This document shows, one piece after another, positions 1 to 8,639 of a stretch of 64,000 bases of DNA (its first letter is position 1; each line of letters starts with the position of its first letter). The position numbers and the translations under genes are program-made. The notes below the pieces were generated by a model that was not told the DNA's origin, did not search any database, and saw only the letters and a list, made by a program, of their open reading frames with translations. This stretch comes from Desulfarculaceae bacterium (GTDB lineage Bacteria; Desulfobacterota; Desulfarculia; Desulfarculales; Desulfarculaceae). The stretch is taken from contig JAIPEN010000001.1 of the NCBI GenBank assembly GCA_021737145.1, positions 248,001 through 312,000 of the forward strand, given 5' to 3'.

Positions 1-583
1 CCAGGAGCTTTTGCAGGGCCTCCTTTTGTTGGTTCAGGTCGTCCAGGGAGCGTTGCTGGAGCTCCAGCTCCGAGCGCAGCCTGCGGTTCAGGGCGCTGAG
101 CTGCTCCAGGCGCTGCCGGAGCTGGGGCGAAGGCTTGGGCGCCGGGGCCTTTTGAGTGGCGGCCAGGGAGCGGCTCACCTGGACCAGTTCCTTTTGCAGC
201 TCTTGCTTTTGCCGGGCCAGCTTGCCCACCACCTGGCGCAGATCGGCCAGGCTTTGCCGCAAAAATTGATTGCCGGACTTTGGGTCGTCCAACCGGCCGT
301 GGTCGGGCCGGGCGGCGGCCTGCACCGTCTTGACCGGCAGGGGGCGCTCTTGCCAGAACCACCAGGCCGCCCCGGCCAGCACCGTGGCGCACACCAGCCA
401 CACCGCAGCCACCAGATAGCCGGAGCCGGCTCCAGGGCGGTGGCGCAGGAAGTGGTGGCTACAATCGTGGCAGGTATAAGGGTAAAGGCCGAAATTGCCG
501 ACCAGGCGTTCCCAAGCTCCCTTGCGATGGGCGCGCCTCAGCTCATGGCAACCGCAGTTCGGACAGACATGTCGGTCGGGCAA
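1..583 (-). CDS. Zinc-ribbon, single-pass membrane, coiled-coil protein (3' end outside window)
   Basis: About 194 residues are visible and the reading frame runs off the left edge. The N-terminus has a zinc-ribbon pattern, CPNC near residue 6 and CHDC some 30 residues later, then a hydrophobic segment around residues 52-70 (YLVAAVWLVCATVLAG). After that comes a Q/L/R/E-rich stretch with heptad-like spacing that looks like a coiled coil. I chose the TTG start at 581-583 because GGAG lies 7 bases upstream and the cysteine motif follows at once; no ATG is available in frame nearby. The protein is divergent from the lpt operon. Its function is unknown. A membrane-anchored scaffold or sensor with a cytoplasmic zinc finger is only an inference from the layout. 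Confidence 0.6.
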   Translation of the reverse strand, partial: MPDRHVCPNCGCHELRRAHRKGAWERLVGNFGLYPYTCHDCSHHFLRHRPGAGSGYLVAAVWLVCATVLAGAAWWFWQERPLPVKTVQAAARPDHGRLDDPKSGNQFLRQSLADLRQVVGKLARQKQELQKELVQVSRSLAATQKAPAPKPSPQLRQRLEQLSALNRRLRSELELQQRSLDDLNQQKEALQKLL

Positions 584-743
584 GGATTTTCTCCAGCGGG
601 CGGACAGCAGAAAACCGATGCGGCCCCGACGGGTGACCGCTTGCTTATTATTGTAATCAAAATTTCGTTTGCTTGTGAACCTGTCATTGAAAAAGGCGTT
701 TCATGGGGCCGCGGCCCCGGATTTATCCCCGTATGCAAGAATT

Positions 744-773
744 TTGCCTTTACCCCCCATGGCCGCCTATATA
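744..773 (+). promoter_or_regulatory. Candidate sigma70 promoter of the lptC-lptA-lptB operon
   Basis: TTGCCT (744-749) and TATATA (768-773) are separated by 18 bases, about 110 bases upstream of the lptC start. The surrounding 299-base gap between the divergent genes holds no other gene that I can support. Confidence 0.35.
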
Positions 774-882
774 TACTTGGAGCGCGGAATCCCGGCTAGG
801 AACGGTCAGACGTGCCGGGGGCATAGGCCTTTGGCCCCTGCCGGGACGAGCGCCCGGCCGGCGCAGGATAACGGGGAGCAGC

Positions 883-1476
883 TTGAAGCGACTGAGGTGG
901 ATAATCCTGGCCGTATTGGTGGCGGTCGTGGCTGGCGCCCTGGCCGCGGCCATGCTGCACAAGCCGGCCCAGTTGCCCGCCCTCAAGGCGGGCGACGAGG
1001 CGCCAACCGACAGCGACGGCCGTCCCCGCTTGCACGGCTTGAAATACACCCACGTGGAAAACGGGGTGCGAAAATGGAGCCTGAAGGCCAACCGGGCCCG
1101 CTACGAGGAAAACACCAGCCAGGTTTTTCTGGATCAGGTGGCCATCGAGTTCTACCGCGAAAAGGCCGGCCCCATCTACCTGCGGGGAGACGAGGGCGTC
1201 TACAACCAGAAGACCCAAACCGTGACCCTCAAGGGCCACGTGGATGGACGCACCAGCGAAGGCGACCGGCTCTCCACCACGGTGATCACCTACCGCGAGA
1301 AGGACAAGGTGGCCGAGACCGACGCCGAGGTCACCTTCGAGGGCTCGCAATACAAGGTCGTCGGCCAGGGGATGCGGGTGCTGGTGGATAAAAACATCGT
1401 GATACTGAAAAGAAACGTGCGCTCCACCTTCCGGCCCCGGGGTTCGGGACCGCCGCCCGGGGCCACGGTGGATTAG
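883..1476 (+). CDS. lptC: LPS export ABC transporter periplasmic protein LptC
   Basis: LptC is a bitopic inner-membrane protein that receives lipopolysaccharide from LptBFG and passes it to LptA. The protein has about 197 residues, close to the usual 190. An N-terminal transmembrane anchor (LRWIILAVLVAVVAGALAAA) is followed by an OstA-like beta-jellyroll with repeated GDEGVYNQ- and TVTLKGHV-type strands. I place the start at TTG 883, with GGGAG just upstream; the frame is open further upstream but has no sensible start or membrane anchor there. It is the first gene of an lptC-lptA-lptB-rpoN arrangement, the classic proteobacterial order. LptF and LptG are not in this window. Confidence 0.9.
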   Translation: MKRLRWIILAVLVAVVAGALAAAMLHKPAQLPALKAGDEAPTDSDGRPRLHGLKYTHVENGVRKWSLKANRARYEENTSQVFLDQVAIEFYREKAGPIYLRGDEGVYNQKTQTVTLKGHVDGRTSEGDRLSTTVITYREKDKVAETDAEVTFEGSQYKVVGQGMRVLVDKNIVILKRNVRSTFRPRGSGPPPGATVD

Positions 1477-1509
1477 AGCCAAAGTATTTTTCGCCAAGGG
1501 GAGATGGTT

Positions 1510-2115
1510 ATGACCCGGTTCCCGATCGCAACCTTCGTTCTGGCCCTCATGCTGGGCCTGGCCGCCCCAGCCGGCGCGGCCAACCTGCCCATGGCCTCCA
1601 ACGACCAGCCCATCCACGTGGTGGCTGACAGCCTGGAGGTGAACAACAAGGCGCAGGTGGCCGACTTCATTGGCCAAGTCAAGGCGGTGCAGGGCGACGT
1701 AAAGATCACCTGCGACAAGCTCAGCGTGTTCTACGACCAAGAGGGCAAGCAGAGCAAGGACCAGAAAGACTCTGCCGGCATGATGGACGGCGGCGGCAAG
1801 GTCCGCAAGGTGGTGGCCCAGGGTCACGTCAAGGTGGTGCAAAAGGACCGCATCGCCGTGGGGCGCAAGGCCACCTATTGGGCCGGCGGCCGCAAGATGC
1901 TCCTGGAGGGCAAGGCCACGGTGTGGCGCGGCAAGAACCAGATTTCGGGCGACAAGATCACCGTGTTTCTGGATCAGGACCGCGCGGTGGTGCACGGCAA
2001 GCCGGGCAAGCGGGTCTCGGTGACCATCACCCCCAATTCCCTGCAGGACGACAAGGACAAGAAGAAGCCGAAGAAGCAATCGGCCGAACCTTCGATCACC
2101 AAGGACAAGAAGTAG
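1510..2115 (+). CDS. lptA: LPS transport periplasmic protein LptA (OstA family)
   Basis: LptA forms the periplasmic bridge that carries lipopolysaccharide from LptC to the outer-membrane LptD/E. The protein has 201 residues with a signal peptide ending in APAGAA, then an OstA/LptA jellyroll ([44 protein letters not shown]). The ATG at 1510 is preferred over that at 1504 because AAGGGGAG sits six bases upstream of it. The C-terminal 20 residues are strongly basic ([12 protein letters not shown]) and probably disordered. It starts 33 bases after lptC and is followed closely by lptB. Confidence 0.92.
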   Translation: MTRFPIATFVLALMLGLAAPAGAANLPMASNDQPIHVVADSLEVNNKAQVADFIGQVKAVQGDVKITCDKLSVFYDQEGKQSKDQKDSAGMMDGGGKVRKVVAQGHVKVVQKDRIAVGRKATYWAGGRKMLLEGKATVWRGKNQISGDKITVFLDQDRAVVHGKPGKRVSVTITPNSLQDDKDKKKPKKQSAEPSITKDKK

Positions 2116-2120
2116 GTCCC

Positions 2121-2843
2121 ATGCCTCGCCTCAGCCTGGACAACCTGGTTAAGATCTACGGCGGCCGCCGAGTGGTGGACGGCGTGTCCCTGGAGGTGCG
2201 CGATCGCGAGATCGTGGGCCTGCTGGGGCCCAACGGCGCGGGCAAGACCACTTCCTTTTACATGACCACCGGCCTGATCCGGCCCAACGAGGGCCGGGTC
2301 TACCTGGACCAGGAAGACATCACCGAGCTTCCCATGTACCAGCGGGCCCGCCTGGGCATCAGCTACCTGCCCCAGGAGCCCAGCATCTTCCGCAAGCTGA
2401 CCGTGGAAGAGAACGTGCGGGGCATCCTGGAGACCCTGGAGCTGAGCGAGGCCGAGGAAGAGGCCCGCCTGGAGCGCCTGTTGGGCGAGTTGGGCGTCAG
2501 CCACCTCAGGCGCAACCGGGCCTACAGCCTCTCGGGCGGCGAACGCCGCAGGGTGGAGATCACCCGCCTGCTGGTCACCGAGCCCAGTTTCATCCTCTTG
2601 GACGAACCCTTTGCCGGCATCGATCCCCTGGCCGTGGCGGACCTGCAAAACATCATCCGCCAGCTCAAGGACCGGGGCATCGGCATCCTCATCAGCGACC
2701 ACAACGTACGCGAGACCCTGGGCGTGTGCGACCGGGCCTACATCCTCAACGAGGGCACCCTGTTGGAAGAAGGCACCCCCGACGCCATTGCCGGCAGCGA
2801 GGTGGCCCGACGCATATACCTGGGGGAGCAGTTCCGGCTGTAA
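2121..2843 (+). CDS. lptB: LPS export ABC transporter ATP-binding protein LptB
   Basis: LptB is the cytoplasmic ATPase that powers LPS extraction by LptFG. The protein has 240 residues, typical for the family. Walker A GPNGAGKT is at residues 36-43, the Q-loop glutamine near 85, the signature LSGGE at 137-141, Walker B FILLDE at 157-162 and the switch histidine (SDHN) at 194. The ATG at 2121 is five bases after the lptA stop and matches the family N-terminus. The open frame extends upstream across lptA but has no family similarity there. Translational coupling with lptA is likely. Confidence 0.96.
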   Translation: MPRLSLDNLVKIYGGRRVVDGVSLEVRDREIVGLLGPNGAGKTTSFYMTTGLIRPNEGRVYLDQEDITELPMYQRARLGISYLPQEPSIFRKLTVEENVRGILETLELSEAEEEARLERLLGELGVSHLRRNRAYSLSGGERRRVEITRLLVTEPSFILLDEPFAGIDPLAVADLQNIIRQLKDRGIGILISDHNVRETLGVCDRAYILNEGTLLEEGTPDAIAGSEVARRIYLGEQFRL

Positions 2844-2849
2844 CGATCC

Positions 2850-4388
2850 ATGGCCCTGGAAATCAAACAAACCCTCAAGCTCAGCCAGCAGCTGGTGATG
2901 ACCCCCCAGCTGCAACAGGCCATCAAGCTGTTGCAGCTCAACCGGCTGGAGCTGGCCGACACCATCACCCAGGAGCTGTTGGAAAACCCGCTGCTGGAGA
3001 TCAACGAGGAGACCACCCAGGAGACCGAGGACATCGACCAGGACGCCGGGGCCGAGCCGGAAAGCGACATGGCCCTGCGTTCGGACACCGCGGAGGAGGC
3101 CCCGGCGGGCGACGAGGCCGCGGCCGAGGCGGCGGCCGAAACCACGGCCGAGCCCGAGGTGGAGGTGGACGGCAACGTCAACGAGGACTTTGACTGGGAA
3201 AACTACCTGGGCGAGTACTCCTCCGGCGGCTCTGGCTACGAGAGCATTGTGCGCGAGGAGAGAGACGCCCCGGCCTACGAGAACCTCATCTCCCGGCCCC
3301 CTTCCCTGCGAGACCATCTGCTGGAGCAACTGGCGGTCACCGGCCTGAGCGGCGAGCAAAAGGCCCTGGGCGAAATGATCATCGAATCGCTCAACCCCGA
3401 CGGCTACCTCCCCCTGGGCCTGGAAGAGGTGGCCGAGATGGCCGGCAGCAGCCTGGAGCAGACCGAAAAGGTGCTCCAGGCGATCCACGGCTTCGATCCC
3501 CTGGGAGTGGCGGCCCGCGACCTCCGGGAGTGCTTGCTCATCCAGGCCCGGGAGCTCTACCCGGAAGACAAGGTGGTGCTGGCCATCATCGACCAGCACC
3601 TGGGCGACCTGGAGCGTCGGCGCTATCAGGCCGTGGCCAAGCGGCTCAAGGTTCCCCTGGAGCGGGTGGCCGAGGCCCTGGAGGCCATCCAGGCCCTGGA
3701 GCCCAAACCGGGCCAGGCCCTGAGCAATGAAGAGCCTTTCTACATCACCCCGGACATCTACATCTACAAGGTGGACGGCGAGTTCGTTATCGTGCTCAAC
3801 GAGGACGGCCTGCCCAAGCTCAGGGTGAACAACTTCTACAAGGAGGCCCTGGCCGCGGGCGCGGACAGTGAGGCCAAGGAGTATGTGCAGGGCAAGCTCA
3901 GAAGCGCCCTGTGGCTCATTCGCTCCATCCACCAACGCCAGCGCACCATCTACAAGGTCACCGAATCCATCGTCAAGTTCCAGCGGGAGTTCTTTGACAG
4001 GGGCATCGCCCATCTCAAGCCCCTGGTGCTGCGCGACGTGGCCGAGGACGTGGGCATGCACGAGTCCACCATCAGCCGGGTGACCACCAACAAGTACGTG
4101 CACACCCCCCAAGGCGTGTTCGAGCTCAAGTACTTCTTCAACAGCGGCATCAACCGTTTTCAGGGCCAGGCCATGGCCTCGGAGGCGGTCAAGGAACGCA
4201 TCCGCAAAATCATCTCCCAGGAGAATACGGTCAAACCCCTTTCGGATCAGGCCATAGCTGATATGCTTAAGCAGGAGGATATAGACATTGCGCGGCGCAC
4301 GGTGGCGAAATACAGGGAGATGCTGGGTATTCTCCCCTCTTCCCGCCGCCGGCAACCCCTCAGCGGCATGTCCAAAAAAGGGCGTTGA
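2850..4388 (+). CDS. rpoN: RNA polymerase sigma-54 factor RpoN
   Basis: Sigma-54 directs RNA polymerase to -24/-12 promoters that need AAA+ activators. The protein has 512 residues. Region I is the Q/L-rich N-terminus (LKLSQQLVMTPQLQQAIKLL). Region II, about residues 55-115, is very acidic (E, D, A). The core-binding and helix-turn-helix regions follow, and the RpoN box ARRTVAKYRE is at about residues 481-490. It starts six bases after lptB, the usual lptB-rpoN neighbourhood. Enhancer-binding partners are not in this window. Confidence 0.97.
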   Translation: MALEIKQTLKLSQQLVMTPQLQQAIKLLQLNRLELADTITQELLENPLLEINEETTQETEDIDQDAGAEPESDMALRSDTAEEAPAGDEAAAEAAAETTAEPEVEVDGNVNEDFDWENYLGEYSSGGSGYESIVREERDAPAYENLISRPPSLRDHLLEQLAVTGLSGEQKALGEMIIESLNPDGYLPLGLEEVAEMAGSSLEQTEKVLQAIHGFDPLGVAARDLRECLLIQARELYPEDKVVLAIIDQHLGDLERRRYQAVAKRLKVPLERVAEALEAIQALEPKPGQALSNEEPFYITPDIYIYKVDGEFVIVLNEDGLPKLRVNNFYKEALAAGADSEAKEYVQGKLRSALWLIRSIHQRQRTIYKVTESIVKFQREFFDRGIAHLKPLVLRDVAEDVGMHESTISRVTTNKYVHTPQGVFELKYFFNSGINRFQGQAMASEAVKERIRKIISQENTVKPLSDQAIADMLKQEDIDIARRTVAKYREMLGILPSSRRRQPLSGMSKKGR

Positions 4389-4468
4389 CAACTTCCCGGC
4401 TGGGGGGTAATGCACATATTCACCAATTTCCGGCTGCCTATCATTAGCTGCCAAGGAGAAGGCCAAGC

Positions 4469-5011
4469 ATGCAAATCCAGGTGACCTTCCGCCATGTGGA
4501 GAGTTCCGAGGCCGTCAAGGAATATGCTCAGGACAAGGTCGGCAAGCTCCAGAAATACCTGGATGGCCCCCTGGAGGCCAGCGTCACCCTGACCGTGGAA
4601 AAACACCGCCACGAGGCCGACGTGAACCTGATCGCCTCGGGCCTGAAGATCCACAGCCGCGAGACCACGGGCGACCTGTTCTCGTCCATAGACCTGGCCA
4701 CGGACAAGCTGGAAAAGCAGGTGCGGCGCTACCGCGACAAGCTCAAGGACGTGGGCCGGCGGGCCCGCTCCGAGGCGGCGGAGATCCCCTACACCGTGGA
4801 GGTCCTGGAGGCCGAGAGCCTGCCCGAGGAGACCCCCCGGGTTATCATGAGCCAGCGCCTGACCGCCAAGCCCATGAACGCCGACGAGGCAGCCATGCAG
4901 CTGGACCTGTCGGAAGACGACTTCCTGGTGTTTATCAACGAACGCACCGAGGCGCTCAACGTCATCTACCGCCGCACCGATGGCAACTTCGGTCTCATAG
5001 AACCGCAGTAA
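4469..5011 (+). CDS. hpf: Long-form ribosome hibernation promoting factor
   Basis: HPF binds the 30S decoding centre and promotes inactive 100S ribosome dimers in stationary phase. At 180 residues this is the long form. The N-terminal S30AE domain spans about residues 1-100, and a C-terminal dimerisation domain contains KPMNADEAAMQLDL and FVNER-like/RTDGNFGLIEP signatures. Long HPF is usual outside gammaproteobacteria and dimerises ribosomes by itself. It sits between rpoN and ptsN as in many proteobacteria. AAGGAG is present upstream of the ATG. Confidence 0.94.
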   Translation: MQIQVTFRHVESSEAVKEYAQDKVGKLQKYLDGPLEASVTLTVEKHRHEADVNLIASGLKIHSRETTGDLFSSIDLATDKLEKQVRRYRDKLKDVGRRARSEAAEIPYTVEVLEAESLPEETPRVIMSQRLTAKPMNADEAAMQLDLSEDDFLVFINERTEALNVIYRRTDGNFGLIEPQ

Positions 5012-5027
5012 GCCAGGGAACCGGCCC

Positions 5028-5489
5028 ATGAAGCTCACTGATATACTCACTTCCGAACAGGTGGTGGCCGATCTGTCCGGCCGCGGCAAACGCGCGGTCA
5101 TGGAAGAGCTTTGCCGCCCCCTGTTGGCCCAGCACCCCGACATCGAGCTTTCCGCCCTCATGGAAGTTTTGGTGGAACGGGAAAAGCTGGGCTCCACCGG
5201 AATCGGCGACGGCATCGCCATCCCCCACGGCAAGATGGTGGGCCTGGACGAGTTGATGCTCTCCTTTGGCCGCTCCCGGGCCGGGGTGGATTTTGATTCC
5301 CTGGATGGAAAGCCCGCCCACCTGTTCTTTTTGGTGGTGGCCCCGGACAACAGCGCCGGAACCCATCTCAAGGCCCTGGCCCGCATCAGCCGCCTGCTCA
5401 AAAGCAACGCGGTGCGCCAGGAGCTTTTGGAGGCCGGCGACGCCCGCGAGATTTACGAGATCATCGAGTCGCAAGACGAGGAGTTCTAG
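5028..5489 (+). CDS. ptsN: PTS nitrogen-regulatory EIIA component (EIIA-Ntr)
   Basis: EIIA-Ntr is a phosphocarrier that regulates potassium and nitrogen metabolism rather than sugar import. The protein has 153 residues of a fructose/mannitol-type EIIA fold. The phospho-accepting histidine is His67 in GIAIPHGK. It lies 16 bases after hpf and is followed by rapZ, the conserved rpoN-hpf-ptsN-rapZ order. The upstream phosphodonors (EI-Ntr and an HPr-like protein) are not in this window. Confidence 0.95.
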   Translation: MKLTDILTSEQVVADLSGRGKRAVMEELCRPLLAQHPDIELSALMEVLVEREKLGSTGIGDGIAIPHGKMVGLDELMLSFGRSRAGVDFDSLDGKPAHLFFLVVAPDNSAGTHLKALARISRLLKSNAVRQELLEAGDAREIYEIIESQDEEF

Positions 5490-5516
5490 ATCCGGCCGCC
5501 GGGGGGCGGCACCAGC

Positions 5517-6404
5517 ATGAATCCCAGCCAAGCCAAAAGCCCGGCCCGCTTCGTGGTGATCACCGGCCTGTCGGGCTCGGGCAAGTCCACCGCCCTCAAG
5601 GCCCTGGAAGACCTGGGCTACTACGCGGTGGACAACCTGCCGGTGGAACTCCTGCCCGCTTTTGTTAAGCTCCCTCTCAGCTCCCTGGACAAACCCTTTC
5701 ACGCCGCCCTGGGCATGGATGTGCGGGCCCGCAGCTTTGTGGACCACTTCCCGGACACCTATCTGCGCCTGGCCAGCGGCGGCCACCGGCTGGAGCTGTT
5801 GTTTTTGGAGGCCAACGGCGAGGTGCTCATCCGCCGCTACTCCGAGACGCGGCGCAAGCCCCCCTTGTCCGAGCCGGGAGAATCGGTGCGCATGGGCCTG
5901 GAGCGCGAGCGCGAGCTCATGGCGCCCATTCGCAACATGGCCCACCAGATCATCGACACCAGCCGCTTCACCATCCATGACCTGCGCCAGGAAGTATTGA
6001 GCCTGTACCGCCGGGACGGCGAGCAGGCCCTGTTGCAGCTCAACCTGCTCTCCTTCGGCTTCAAGCACGGCCTGCCCCAGGAGGCGGACCTGGTCATGGA
6101 CGTGCGTTTCCTGGACAACCCCCACTTTGTCGATGGGCTGCGTGAACTTGACGGGCGCGACCCCAGGGTGGTAGATTTCGTTTTTCAAGACGGGACCGCC
6201 GAGGATTTCCTGACGAGATTCAAAAGTTTGTTGGAGTTTCTCCTGCCCCGCTACCAGCAGGAAGGCAAGACCCGCCTGACCGTGGCCCTGGGTTGCACCG
6301 GGGGCCATCACCGTTCGGTGGCCGTGGTGGAATGGCTGGCCCGGGAGTTGAATATCCCCGGGGTGGGCCTGACCGTCCGGCACCGTGACGTAACCTTGGA
6401 TTAA
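5517..6404 (+). CDS. rapZ: RapZ family nucleotide-binding protein
   Basis: RapZ (YvcJ/YhbJ family) is a P-loop protein. In enterobacteria it is an RNA adaptor controlling GlcN6P synthase sRNAs; elsewhere its role is less clear. The protein has 295 residues with Walker A GLSGSGKS at 17-24 and a conserved C-terminal motif GCTGGHHRS at about 259-267. It follows ptsN by 27 bases. No GlmY/GlmZ-like RNA is apparent here, so the enterobacterial role should not be assumed. Confidence 0.93.
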   Translation: MNPSQAKSPARFVVITGLSGSGKSTALKALEDLGYYAVDNLPVELLPAFVKLPLSSLDKPFHAALGMDVRARSFVDHFPDTYLRLASGGHRLELLFLEANGEVLIRRYSETRRKPPLSEPGESVRMGLERERELMAPIRNMAHQIIDTSRFTIHDLRQEVLSLYRRDGEQALLQLNLLSFGFKHGLPQEADLVMDVRFLDNPHFVDGLRELDGRDPRVVDFVFQDGTAEDFLTRFKSLLEFLLPRYQQEGKTRLTVALGCTGGHHRSVAVVEWLARELNIPGVGLTVRHRDVTLD

Positions 6405-6407
6405 AGC

Positions 6408-6806
6408 TTGATCGGATTGGTGATCATAACCCACGCCCGCCTGGGCCGGGAGCTGTTGAACGCGGCCGAGTTCATCCTGGGCAGGGTTGAGCAGGCGGCC
6501 ACGGTCACCGTGGACTCCTCCCTGGAGGCCGAGAAGCTGCACGGCCGGCTGGAAACGGCCATCGCCAAGGTGGACATCGGCGACGGGGTTCTGGTGCTCA
6601 CCGACATGTTCGGCGGCTCGCCCAACAACATCTCCCTCACCTTCCTAGAAGAGAACCGGGTGGAGGTGGTGACCGGGGTGAACCTGCCCATGATGATCAA
6701 GGCGGCCACCGGCCGCGAAGGCGTCAGCCTGGCCGAGCTGGCCCACAACGTATGCGAGGCTGGCCGTGACGCCATCTCCGTCGCCGGCGAACTCCTCTCT
6801 GCCTGA
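6408..6806 (+). CDS. Mannose-type PTS EIIA domain protein
   Basis: This is a stand-alone EIIA of the mannose superfamily (132 residues). The phosphorylatable histidine is His9 (IITHARLG), and the LTDMFGGSPNN loop is typical of ManX-type IIA domains. The start is TTG 6408, three bases after rapZ, and it fits the family N-terminus exactly. No EIIB, EIIC or EIID genes are adjacent. Such incomplete mannose systems in deltaproteobacteria are thought to act in regulation rather than transport; that is inference here. Confidence 0.88.
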   Translation: MIGLVIITHARLGRELLNAAEFILGRVEQAATVTVDSSLEAEKLHGRLETAIAKVDIGDGVLVLTDMFGGSPNNISLTFLEENRVEVVTGVNLPMMIKAATGREGVSLAELAHNVCEAGRDAISVAGELLSA

Positions 6807-7272
6807 GGCCCCCTCCCCTTCAGGATTGGATCTCAACCTGGCCCCCCTGGCCCATGGCCATCTGGACCAGGTGTTGGCCATTGAGCAGGCCTGCTTTTTA
6901 AACCCCTGGTCGCGGGGAATGTTCTCCCAAGAATTGATGTCTCCCCTGGCCATGGACCGGGTTGCCCTGGACCAGGCCGACGGCCGGGTGGTTGGGTTCA
7001 TCATCCTGTGGATGGTGGTGGGCGAGGTGCAGGTGCAAAACATCGCCGTTGACCCCGGGTTGCAGCGTCGGGGAGTGGGCCGCTGGCTGCTGCTCAAGGG
7101 CCTGGCCCAGGCCCGGGAGCTGGGAGCCAGGGCCTGCACCCTGGAGGCGCGGGCGGGCAACCAAGCGGCCCTGGCCCTGTATCAGAGCCTGGGCTTCGAG
7201 CGCCAGGGAGTGCGGCCCCGCTACTATTGGCCCGAAAAAGAGGACGCCATCCTCATGGGCCGGAGGTTGTAG
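6766..7272 (+). CDS. rimI: Ribosomal protein S18-alanine N-acetyltransferase-like GNAT protein
   Basis: RimI acetylates the N-terminal alanine of ribosomal protein S18. The protein has a single GNAT domain with the acetyl-CoA loop (LQRRGVGRWLL) and the RimI-like features EQACFLNPWSRGMF and LEARAGNQAALALYQSLGF. The longest frame starts at GTG 6766 and overlaps the EIIA gene by 41 bases. A TTG at 6824 would remove the overlap and place the domain at the usual distance from the N-terminus, so the true start is uncertain. It is last in the operon. Confidence 0.85.
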   Translation: MTPSPSPANSSLPEAPSPSGLDLNLAPLAHGHLDQVLAIEQACFLNPWSRGMFSQELMSPLAMDRVALDQADGRVVGFIILWMVVGEVQVQNIAVDPGLQRRGVGRWLLLKGLAQARELGARACTLEARAGNQAALALYQSLGFERQGVRPRYYWPEKEDAILMGRRL

Positions 7273-7299
7273 GCGGCTAACAATGTTGGGGGAAATATC

Positions 7300-7334
7300 T
7301 TGACCCCCACCCCCCCTAAAGTTTACTTTAAAGT
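7300..7334 (+). promoter_or_regulatory. Candidate gap promoter with overlapping palindromic operator
   Basis: TTGACC (7300-7305) and TTTACT (7322-7327) are spaced 16 bases, about 190 bases before the gap start. The -10 box lies inside TAAAGTTTACTTTA (7317-7330), a perfect inverted repeat, which overlaps a second palindrome ACTTTAAAGT (7325-7334). An operator at this position would block RNA polymerase; the regulator is unknown. Confidence 0.4.
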
Positions 7335-7520
7335 CAATCCGTTACTGGCTCGCAAAGGCCTGTAAACCCTACTGCTTCTCTGGGTGCGCCCAAGGTAATT
7401 TAGTAGGAATACAGGTAGGTTGCCCGTCCAGCCGGATCAGGCATGGGCCGGGGCGCCCACGCCCCAATAGACTTTTCCCGATTCCTCTACCCGTCAACCC
7501 TCCAAGGAGGTCTACCTGTC

Positions 7521-8528
7521 ATGGCGGTGACTGTCGGCATAAATGGCTTTGGACGCATCGGACGGTTGGCCACCCGCATCCTGGGCAAGGGTCATCCTGA
7601 GTTGGACCTGGTGGCCATCAATGCTCGGGCCGATACGGCCCAACTGGCTCATCTACTCAAATACGACTCCGTACACCGCACCTACGACGCCGAGGTGGGC
7701 TATGAAGGCGACGATCTGCTCATAGACGGCAAGCGGGTGGCCATTACCCGTGAGCCCGCGCCGGACCAGTGTTCCTGGGGCCCGGAAAAGGCGGACCTGG
7801 TGCTGGAGACCACCGGCAAGTTCAAGACCAAGAAAGAATGCGGCGGTCACCTGGAGGCAGGGGCCGAACGCGTGGTCATGGGCGCGCCGGGCAAGGACCC
7901 TGACATAACCATCGTCATGGGGGTCAACGACCAGCTCTACGACCCGGCCCGGCACATCATCGTGTCCAACGCCTCCTGCACCACCAACTGCCTGGCACCG
8001 GTGGTCAAGGTCTTGAACGACAGCTTCGGCATCGAGCACGGCCTGCTGACCACCACCCACGCCTACACCATGAGCCAGCGCATCCTGGACGGCAGCTCCA
8101 AGGACATCCGCCGGGCCCGGGCCGCGGCCATGAGCATGATTCCCACCACCACCGGCGCGGCCAAGGCGGTGACCCTGGTGATCCCGGAGATGGACGGCAA
8201 GCTGGACGGCTTTGCCATCCGGGTGCCCACCCCGGACGTGTCCCTGGTGGACCTCACCTGCCGTTTGGGCAAGGACGTGAGCGTGGAGGACGTGAACCAG
8301 GCGCTCAGCGAGGCGGCCGAGGGCCCCATGAAGGGCTATCTGCACGTCACCGAGGTGCCTCTGGTGTCCATCGACTACACCGGATGCCCCTATTCCTCGG
8401 TGGTGGACGCGCCCCTGACCCAGGTCATCGGCGGACGCATGGTCAAGGTGCTGGCCTGGTATGACAACGAGATGGGCTACGCTGCCCGTCTGGTGGACCT
8501 GGCGGCCCTGGTCGCCAGCAAGATGTAG
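7521..8528 (+). CDS. gap: Glyceraldehyde-3-phosphate dehydrogenase
   Basis: This enzyme converts glyceraldehyde-3-phosphate, NAD and phosphate to 1,3-bisphosphoglycerate. The protein has 335 residues, the normal length, with the N-terminal NAD-binding GINGFGRIGR and the catalytic cysteine Cys153 in SNASCTTNCLAP. I start at ATG 7521 because AAGGAGG lies at 7504-7510; the frame is open upstream but that sequence is not conserved. It leads a gap-pgk-tpiA-secG run. Confidence 0.97.
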   Translation: MAVTVGINGFGRIGRLATRILGKGHPELDLVAINARADTAQLAHLLKYDSVHRTYDAEVGYEGDDLLIDGKRVAITREPAPDQCSWGPEKADLVLETTGKFKTKKECGGHLEAGAERVVMGAPGKDPDITIVMGVNDQLYDPARHIIVSNASCTTNCLAPVVKVLNDSFGIEHGLLTTTHAYTMSQRILDGSSKDIRRARAAAMSMIPTTTGAAKAVTLVIPEMDGKLDGFAIRVPTPDVSLVDLTCRLGKDVSVEDVNQALSEAAEGPMKGYLHVTEVPLVSIDYTGCPYSSVVDAPLTQVIGGRMVKVLAWYDNEMGYAARLVDLAALVASKM

Positions 8529-8639
8529 GCAACGGGCCCCTGGGGATGGGTCTGACGCTCAAGACTTGCGAATTGCTGGCGGAGTGGGGGTTGAGGGGCC
8601 TCCGCGCCGCCAGGGTTTGATTAGGAGAGGGGTTCTCAG

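Noticed and set aside
11..799. A 262-codon plus-strand frame at the left edge
   Set aside because: The minus-strand frame in the same place has a zinc ribbon, a membrane helix and a coiled coil plus a good Shine-Dalgarno; the plus frame is compositionally biased and lacks any motif.
4385..4413. TTGACA with a TAATGC box 17 bases on, before hpf
   Set aside because: The -35 is perfect, but the -10 matches the consensus at only two positions and the -35 overlaps the rpoN stop codon; there is not enough to call a promoter.
1974..4466. An 830-codon open frame on the minus strand opposite lptB and rpoN
   Set aside because: It is a shadow frame created by GC-rich codon bias. It has low-complexity Gly/Leu/His/Val composition and no family features, whereas rpoN on the plus strand is unmistakable.
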